From Rhodobacterales bacterium UBA3080 (GTDB taxonomy: Bacteria > Pseudomonadota > Alphaproteobacteria > Rhodobacterales > Rhodobacteraceae): a stretch of 10,813 nt of DNA. Both the position numbers and the translations under genes were made by a program. The notes below the pieces were generated by a model, which had not been told where the DNA came from, ran no database searches, and worked only from the letters and a program-made list of their open reading frames with translations. This document shows positions 6,598-10,813 of this stretch, piece after piece (position 1 is the stretch's first letter; each line of letters begins with the position of its first letter). The stretch lies in the NCBI GenBank assembly GCA_002366645.1, contig DFBM01000109.1, positions 1-10,813 on the forward strand. The letters run 5' to 3'.

Positions 6598-7937
6598 GCG
6601 TTATCCTTTCGGAAGCTTGCGCCTAACCGTTCCATCAACGGCAGAAAGTCCGGAAAGCTGGTTTCAATAGCACCCGCGTCGTCAATCCCGACAGGTTTCT
6701 CCGATGCCATGCCCAGACACATAAAGCTCATGGCAATCCGGTGATCCAGATGCGTCTTGCAAACCGCCCCACCGGGAACCTTGCCCATACCGTGTACGAT
6801 AAACGTATCTTCGTCTTCCTCGATACTTACCCCGCAAGCCTCAAGGCCACGCGCCATCGCATCAATCCGGTCGCTTTCCTTTACGCGCAGCTCCTTAACA
6901 CCGCGCATCACCGTCGTGCCCTCTGCCGTCGCGGCCAGAACCGACAGGATCGGATATTCGTCAATCATGCTCGCCGCGCGTGCTGGCGAAACTTCAATCC
7001 CCTTCAGCGGGCCGTATTTAATACGCAAATCCGCGACAGGCTCGCCACCCTCGATGCGTTCGTTTTCAAACGTAATATCCGCACCCATCTCGACCAAGGT
7101 GGTGAACAAACCGTTTCGCGTCGGATTTTGACCGATATTCGGCACCAAAACTTCCGACCCTTCAACCAACAACGCCGCCACAACCGGAAACGCCGCCGAG
7201 GACGGATCGCGCGGCACAACAATCGTCTGCCCCGTCAACTCCGGCTGACCTTTCAACGTAATCACACGACCCTCGTCGGTAACCTCGGTTGTGATTTCGG
7301 CCCCGAAACCTGCCAACATGCGTTCCGTATGGTCGCGGGTGGCTTCTTTCTCGATCACCACCGTCTCGCCCGGCGCATTCAACGCTGCCAGCAACACCGC
7401 CGATTTTACCTGCGCCGAAGGGACCGGCGTCGTGTAAACCACCGGAACCGGATCGCTCGCCCCGACCAAAGTCAAAGGCAACCGCCCACCGCTTCGGCCA
7501 TGGCTTGCAGCACCAAATAACGCCAGCGGATCCGTGATCCGCCCCATCGGACGGGACCGCAAACTCGCATCCCCCGTAAACGTTGCTGTTATCGGCGACG
7601 TCGCCATCGCGCCCATAATCAGCCGAACGCCCGTGCCCGCATTGCCACAATCAATCACCTGCTCGGGCTCGGCAAAACCGCCAACACCGACGCCCTGAAT
7701 AGTCCACTCGCCCTCACCCAGCCGTTCAACCGTCGCGCCAAACGCCTGCATCGCCTTGGCCGTATCAAGTACGTCGGAACCTTCCAGCAACCCTGTCACG
7801 TGAGTCTCCCCAACCGACAGAGCCCCCAAAATCATCGAACGATGCGAGATTGATTTATCCCCCGGCACATGCGCCTCGCCCTTCAAAGGGCCGCATCTTC
7901 GGGAAGTCATAGGACGTGGGGAACCGTGGCCAGACAT
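6594..7937 (-). CDS. aroA: 3-phosphoshikimate 1-carboxyvinyltransferase (EPSP synthase, class II-like)
   Basis: AroA joins shikimate-3-phosphate and PEP to give EPSP, the sixth shikimate step and the target of glyphosate. The 447-residue protein has the two-domain EPSPS landmarks: PGDKSISHR (Lys28), GLLEGSDVLDTAKAMQ (49-64), the PEP-site loop CGNAGTGVR (97-105), SLRSRPMGR (125-133), VPSAQVKSAVLLA (172-184), IDEYPI (325-330, catalytic Asp326/Glu327), ELRVKESDR (349-357) and THLDHRIAMSF (395-405). GLLEGxDV, SRPMGR and AQVKSAVLLA resemble Agrobacterium CP4, so I place it nearer class II. Position 101, equivalent to CP4 Ala100 and E. coli Gly96, is Gly. The frame is open to 8030, but related proteins start at MSGHG, hence ATG 7937, with AAAAAGG before it. 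It heads the aroA-gfa-cmk block. Confidence 0.97.
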   Translation of the reverse strand: MSGHGSPRPMTSRRCGPLKGEAHVPGDKSISHRSMILGALSVGETHVTGLLEGSDVLDTAKAMQAFGATVERLGEGEWTIQGVGVGGFAEPEQVIDCGNAGTGVRLIMGAMATSPITATFTGDASLRSRPMGRITDPLALFGAASHGRSGGRLPLTLVGASDPVPVVYTTPVPSAQVKSAVLLAALNAPGETVVIEKEATRDHTERMLAGFGAEITTEVTDEGRVITLKGQPELTGQTIVVPRDPSSAAFPVVAALLVEGSEVLVPNIGQNPTRNGLFTTLVEMGADITFENERIEGGEPVADLRIKYGPLKGIEVSPARAASMIDEYPILSVLAATAEGTTVMRGVKELRVKESDRIDAMARGLEACGVSIEEDEDTFIVHGMGKVPGGAVCKTHLDHRIAMSFMCLGMASEKPVGIDDAGAIETSFPDFLPLMERLGASFRKDNA

Positions 7938-7949
7938 TTTTAAACCTTT

Positions 7950-7978
7950 TTCAACGCAAGTGTCGCCTAGGATATAAC
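7950..7978 (+). promoter_or_regulatory. Weak candidate promoter for deoD
   Basis: TTCAAC (7950-7955) and TATAAC (7973-7978) are 17 bases apart on the plus strand. The -10 is good (five of six) but the -35 poor (three of six). It would give a deoD leader of about 48 bases. It overlaps the candidate aroA promoter almost fully, so the two would compete if both are real. Confidence 0.22.
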
Positions 7979-7999
7979 CAAACGAATACAAACGGTCTA
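7971..7999 (-). promoter_or_regulatory. Candidate sigma-70-type promoter for aroA
   Basis: On the minus strand, TAGACC (7999-7994) and TATATC (7976-7971) are separated by exactly 17 bases; each matches the TTGACA/TATAAT consensus at four of six positions. It would start RNA near 7964, giving a leader of about 27 bases before ATG 7937. It is the best pair I found in the 95-base aroA-deoD gap, but it is a match by eye only. Confidence 0.35.
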
Positions 8000-8032
8000 T
8001 AAGTGATGGCATAGTTTTATACAGGAGCAATT

Positions 8033-8737
8033 ATGACCGTACACATTGGAGCAAACCCGGGCGATATCGCAGAAACCGTTTTACTACCGGGTGACCCTTA
8101 CCGTGCGAAATGGGCCGCCGAGACATTTTTGGACAACCCCGTATGCGTAAACGAGGTGCGCGGAATGCTGGGCTATACCGGTACATGGAAAGGCAACCGC
8201 GTGACGATCCACGGGTCCGGTATGGGCATGCCCTCGCTGTCGATCTACGTTAACGAGTTGATCCGCGACTACGGTGCAAAAACCTTGATCCGCATCGGCT
8301 CCTGCGGGGCAATGCAGGAAAGCGTCAACGTCCGCGATGTGGTGATCGCCATGTCGACGACATCAACAACCAGCATGAACCAACCGATTTTCCGCAACGC
8401 CAACTTCGCCCCCTGTGCCGACTGGTCCTTGCTAAAAGCCGCCGTTGCTGCCGCCGAAAACCGCGATACACCCGTCCACGTCGGCAACATCTTTTCTTCA
8501 GACGTTTTCTACTCCGAAAGCCCCGAACTGGACGCCCAACTGGAACGGCACGGCGTGCTAGCAGTCGAAATGGAAGCCGCCGAACTTTACACTCTCGCCG
8601 CCCGCTATAATGCCCGCGCCTTGGCGGTGCTGACAGTCAGCGACCACCTGAAAACCCACGAATCCCTGCCGTCGGACCAACGCGAACGCAGCTTTGGTGA
8701 CATGGTCGAAATCGCGCTAGAGGCCGCTTTCCCCTAA
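8033..8737 (+). CDS. deoD: Purine nucleoside phosphorylase, DeoD type
   Basis: DeoD splits purine (deoxy)ribonucleosides with phosphate into free base and (deoxy)ribose-1-phosphate for salvage. The 234-residue protein matches the hexameric bacterial family, and its active-site residues fall at the same numbers as in the E. coli enzyme: His4 (given by the neighbouring subunit), Gly20 and Arg24 in LLPGDPYRAK, Arg43, Arg87 and Ser90 in IRIGSCGA for phosphate, Glu179-Met180-Glu181 in VEMEAAE for ribose, Ser203/Asp204 in TVSDH for the base and Arg217. AGGAG (8023-8027) stands 5 bases before ATG 8033. It is a single-gene unit, divergent from aroA and ended by the hairpin at 8750-8779. No other deo or pyrimidine-salvage gene is in the window. 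All key residues are present, so activity is expected. Confidence 0.97.
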   Translation: MTVHIGANPGDIAETVLLPGDPYRAKWAAETFLDNPVCVNEVRGMLGYTGTWKGNRVTIHGSGMGMPSLSIYVNELIRDYGAKTLIRIGSCGAMQESVNVRDVVIAMSTTSTTSMNQPIFRNANFAPCADWSLLKAAVAAAENRDTPVHVGNIFSSDVFYSESPELDAQLERHGVLAVEMEAAELYTLAARYNARALAVLTVSDHLKTHESLPSDQRERSFGDMVEIALEAAFP

Positions 8738-8747
8738 GCCCTCAACG

Positions 8748-8779
8748 AAAAAAGGCCTTCCCGACAAGGAAGGCCTTTT
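8748..8779. terminator. Bidirectional intrinsic terminator between deoD and sdhB
   Basis: A perfect 12-bp stem AAAAGGCCTTCC/GGAAGGCCTTTT (8750-8761 with 8768-8779) has a 6-base loop, CGACAA. The plus strand ends in TTTT after the GC-rich stem (deoD, whose stop is 13 bases upstream of the stem). The minus strand has six Ts (complement of the A run 8748-8753), serving sdhB, whose stop is at 8806. The two converging genes share it. Confidence 0.92.
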
Positions 8780-8805
8780 GACTCATTACTAAATGGAAAA
8801 CCGAC

Positions 8806-9582
8806 TTACATTGTCCGCTCAACCATCATGGTTTTAATCTCGGCAATAGCCTTCGCCGGATTCAAACCCTTCGGACAGGTGTTCGTACAGTTCATGATCG
8901 TATGACAACGATACAGCTTGAACGGATCTTCCAATTCGTCCAACCGCTCGCCTGTGGCTTCGTCACGGCTGTCAATAATCCAGCGATAGGCATGCAGCAA
9001 CGCCGCAGGTCCGAGGTACCGATCGCCATTCCACCAATAGCTAGGGCAAGACGTAGAGCAAGACGCACACATCACGCACTCATATAACCCGTCGAGTTTC
9101 TTGCGGTCGTCAATCGACTGACGCCACTCCTTCGCCGGACGGTTTGTTTTGGTTTCCAGCCACGGCATAATGCTGGCGTGCTGTGCATAGAAATGCGTCA
9201 GGTCAGGAATCAAATCCTTGATGACGGGCATATGCGGCAGCGGGTAAATCTTGACGTCACCTTTCACGTCATCCATCCCGTGCAAACAGGCGAGCGTGTT
9301 GATCCCGTCGATGTTCATCGCACAAGACCCACAAATCCCCTCACGACACGAACGGCGGAACGTTAACGTCGGATCGATATCCGTCTTGATCTTGATAAGC
9401 GCATCCAGAATCATCGGACCACAGTCGTCAAGATCAAGATAATACGTATCAACCCGAGGGTTCTGCCCCGAATCCGGATCAAACCGGTAAATCTTGAAAG
9501 CACGAACATTCGCGCCCTCAGGCTTCGGCCAAGTCTTCCCGATCGTCATACGGGAATTTTTCGGGAGGGTGAATTCAACCAT
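8806..9582 (-). CDS. sdhB: Succinate dehydrogenase iron-sulfur subunit
   Basis: SdhB carries electrons from the flavoprotein SdhA to ubiquinone through [2Fe-2S], [4Fe-4S] and [3Fe-4S] centres on the inner face of the cytoplasmic membrane (complex II, TCA cycle). In this 258-residue protein Cys79, 84, 87 and 99 (CREGICGSC...C) hold the 2Fe-2S centre. Cys169, 172, 175 and 236 hold the 4Fe-4S centre, and Cys179, 226 and 232 the 3Fe-4S centre. The quinone-site residues equivalent to E. coli Trp164, His207 and Ile209 are present (Trp184, His227, Ile229). ATG 9582 has GAGGA about 8 bases upstream. sdhA normally lies directly upstream, or with one small gene between; here the upstream gene is a glycosyltransferase-like ORF ending 57 bases away. 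The protein itself looks intact. Confidence 0.97.
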   Translation of the reverse strand: MVEFTLPKNSRMTIGKTWPKPEGANVRAFKIYRFDPDSGQNPRVDTYYLDLDDCGPMILDALIKIKTDIDPTLTFRRSCREGICGSCAMNIDGINTLACLHGMDDVKGDVKIYPLPHMPVIKDLIPDLTHFYAQHASIMPWLETKTNRPAKEWRQSIDDRKKLDGLYECVMCASCSTSCPSYWWNGDRYLGPAALLHAYRWIIDSRDEATGERLDELEDPFKLYRCHTIMNCTNTCPKGLNPAKAIAEIKTMMVERTM

Positions 9583-9639
9583 TTATGTATTCCTCAATTC
9601 TACTGGTTTACGCGGTCGATAAATGGAATTATCCAACAA

Positions 9640-10813
9640 TCATCCGGCTAATTTTGTTATTACTCTGCGCTTTGGAGCTGCGCGGCGCGCAGCCTCGATG
9701 ACTTTGGTCGCTCGCTGATCAAAGCTGTGATGTTCGCGCATATAACTGGTAAACTCGACCCGTTCGCTTTTTCTCGCCTCTGTCTCGCCAAGTGCGCGCG
9801 CGATCACGTTAGAAAATTCATCGTCTGAGCGATACTGGTGTACCCACTCGAGCAAATCTTTCGGAAGTGCATTGATTTGGTCAGATACGACCGCAGTCCC
9901 GCAAGCCAATACGTCAAAAATTCGGTTTGAAACAAAGCCGTCCGCTCCCATTCCGTTGGAATGATCGTTCAGTACAGCCTCCGCGCCCCGATAATACTCG
10001 GCCAATTTTTCGTTATCTAGGAACTGGCTCCGAATGTATTTCGAAGCTTTAGATCGCTTCCAACCAGCACCGAACAAATCAATATCGACGGCGTGCTTCA
10101 CGGACATTTCCACACTTCTTCTGGTGTGTTTGGAAGGTCCTTCTGGCATCATTCGATCAGCATCAAAGGCTTGTAATAAAGTGCTCACCCGATCAGGACC
10201 TAAAACTTTGTTTTGCTGCTCGGCTACGATCTGTGAAGCGACAAAAATGTGGTCTGCGGAGTCAATCTCGGCATCTGTCAAATCGTTGCCATAAATATTC
10301 CAAATAATACAGGCGCGATCAGGTTGAGGCGTATACGGTGTGTCCAATCTTCTTAAAACAAGATCGATACCGTATTCGCGCTCGTCATACCAATTCGCTT
10401 TCGTAGTGATCCCAACATGGTGACCTTTGCGTCTCAGCGCATTTGCCAAACCGTTGGCAAAAAACGTTTCTCCCCAATTTCCAGAACCTCGCGGCTGTGG
10501 CGCTGGATTCTTAATTTCGAACGAAATTGGCCTATCAAGATGCAACTCAGGCGATACGACGCTCTCTGGGGTCTTTTTTTTTTCCGAAACTTCTTTCATT
10601 GCGGCCCCACCAACATGTCGATTGGCGGGCCATGCTCGACTACTAACAATACCTAGCTCTCTAACTATCCTATCCTCACCGTAACTGGACAATGACACTT
10701 CCATAAACTCAGCGATGATTTCGTCGTAGTGCTTATCAAGCACATCATTTTCGGGATCAAGGTTGGTAGCAATCGTCAAGCCGCTCGGCGGGCAATCCAG
10801 AACTTCGATTTTC
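9640..10813 (-). CDS. Glycosyltransferase-like protein (GT-B, CgeB/group 1 type C-terminus), 5'-truncated
   Basis: The frame is open from the stop at 9640 to the right window edge, so at least ~390 residues are seen and the N-terminus is missing. Using the TTG at 10779 as residue 1, a GT-B-like start appears at GNWGETFFANGLANALRRKGHHV (about 100-122). A Rossmann-type strand with FVASQIVAE follows (179-187), then DLFGAGW (234-240) and a nucleotide-sugar-domain-like stretch YYRGAEAVLNDHS...GFVSNRIFDVLACGTAVVSD (262-300), resembling the group 1 transferase C-terminal domain found in CgeB-like proteins. Residues 1-60 are unassigned and may end another domain. An internal ATG at 10599 (MKEVSEKKK), preceded by GGTGGGG, is an alternative start. 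Its coding strand holds an A10 run (10583-10574). GC is about 45-47% in two 60-base lines checked, against 58-62% in nearby genes. Substrate unknown. Confidence 0.65.
   Translation of the reverse strand, partial: KIEVLDCPPSGLTIATNLDPENDVLDKHYDEIIAEFMEVSLSSYGEDRIVRELGIVSSRAWPANRHVGGAAMKEVSEKKKTPESVVSPELHLDRPISFEIKNPAPQPRGSGNWGETFFANGLANALRRKGHHVGITTKANWYDEREYGIDLVLRRLDTPYTPQPDRACIIWNIYGNDLTDAEIDSADHIFVASQIVAEQQNKVLGPDRVSTLLQAFDADRMMPEGPSKHTRRSVEMSVKHAVDIDLFGAGWKRSKASKYIRSQFLDNEKLAEYYRGAEAVLNDHSNGMGADGFVSNRIFDVLACGTAVVSDQINALPKDLLEWVHQYRSDDEFSNVIARALGETEARKSERVEFTSYMREHHSFDQRATKVIEAARRAAPKRRVITKLAG
10574..10583 (-). repeat. A10 homopolymer inside the glycosyltransferase-like gene
   Basis: Ten consecutive Ts on the plus strand are ten As in the coding strand, read as GAA AAA AAA AAG (Glu-Lys-Lys-Lys). 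Gain of one A would bring a TGA about nine codons later; loss of one also leads to an early stop. The tract lies just before the recognisable GT-B domain and about 5 codons after the internal ATG at 10599. Confidence 0.9.

Noticed and set aside
6741..7520. 259-codon plus-strand frame opposite aroA
   Set aside because: Translation is dominated by Arg, Gln and His and is antisense to a complete aroA; no family resemblance.
7938..8030. 31-residue N-terminal extension of AroA
   Set aside because: It would run across the whole intergenic region and into the deoD ribosome binding site; related AroA proteins begin at MSGHG.
1..10813. CRISPR arrays, tRNA/rRNA genes, insertion sequences, att sites, defence or toxin-antitoxin modules
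   Set aside because: No regularly spaced repeats, cloverleaf-like sequences, transposase motifs or terminal inverted repeats were seen on reading both strands.

Overview
The window looks like core chromosome of an alphaproteobacterium, most likely a marine member of the Rhodobacterales (roseobacter group). The reasons are the order aroA-(x)-cmk-rpsA-ihfB-lapA-trpF-trpB, an AroA of the class II (CP4-like) type, an IHF-beta protein ending in FFKTGKRLRDRLNGR, and a GC content of roughly 55-60% judged by counting a few lines by eye. The assignment is inference; no database search was possible.

Layout from left to right. (1) The 3' part of a TetR-type regulator on the plus strand (1-525) meets the minus-strand block tail to tail, and the two stop codons share one CTAG. 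(2) A long minus-strand block reads, in transcription order, aroA (7937-6594), a GFA/CENP-V-like zinc protein, cmk, rpsA, ihfB, lapA, trpF, trpB and a VOC/glyoxalase-fold gene (ending at 522). Two sub-blocks are very tightly packed. In aroA-gfa-cmk, each stop overlaps the next start as ATGA. In ihfB-lapA-trpF-trpB-voc, the last four genes overlap by 1-4 bases. rpsA lies between them with its own 116-base leader and a strong hairpin terminator. (3) deoD (purine nucleoside phosphorylase) is transcribed divergently from aroA, out of a 95-base intergenic region. (4) A 12-bp bidirectional terminator separates deoD from sdhB, which is on the minus strand. (5) Upstream of sdhB, instead of sdhA, sits the 3' part of an AT-richer glycosyltransferase-like gene that runs off the right end of the window.

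The genes serve central functions: shikimate/aromatic synthesis (AroA) and tryptophan synthesis (TrpF, TrpB), CMP/dCMP phosphorylation (Cmk), translation (S1), DNA bending (IHF-beta), nucleoside salvage (DeoD) and respiration (SdhB). I do not see a convincing new defence, mobile or secondary-metabolism system. The items most worth a second look are the glycosyltransferase next to sdhB with an A10 homopolymer in its coding strand, the small zinc-protein and VOC genes translationally coupled to aroA/cmk and trpB, a glycine at the glyphosate-discriminating position of a class II AroA, and a dyad in the 340-base region upstream of ihfB.
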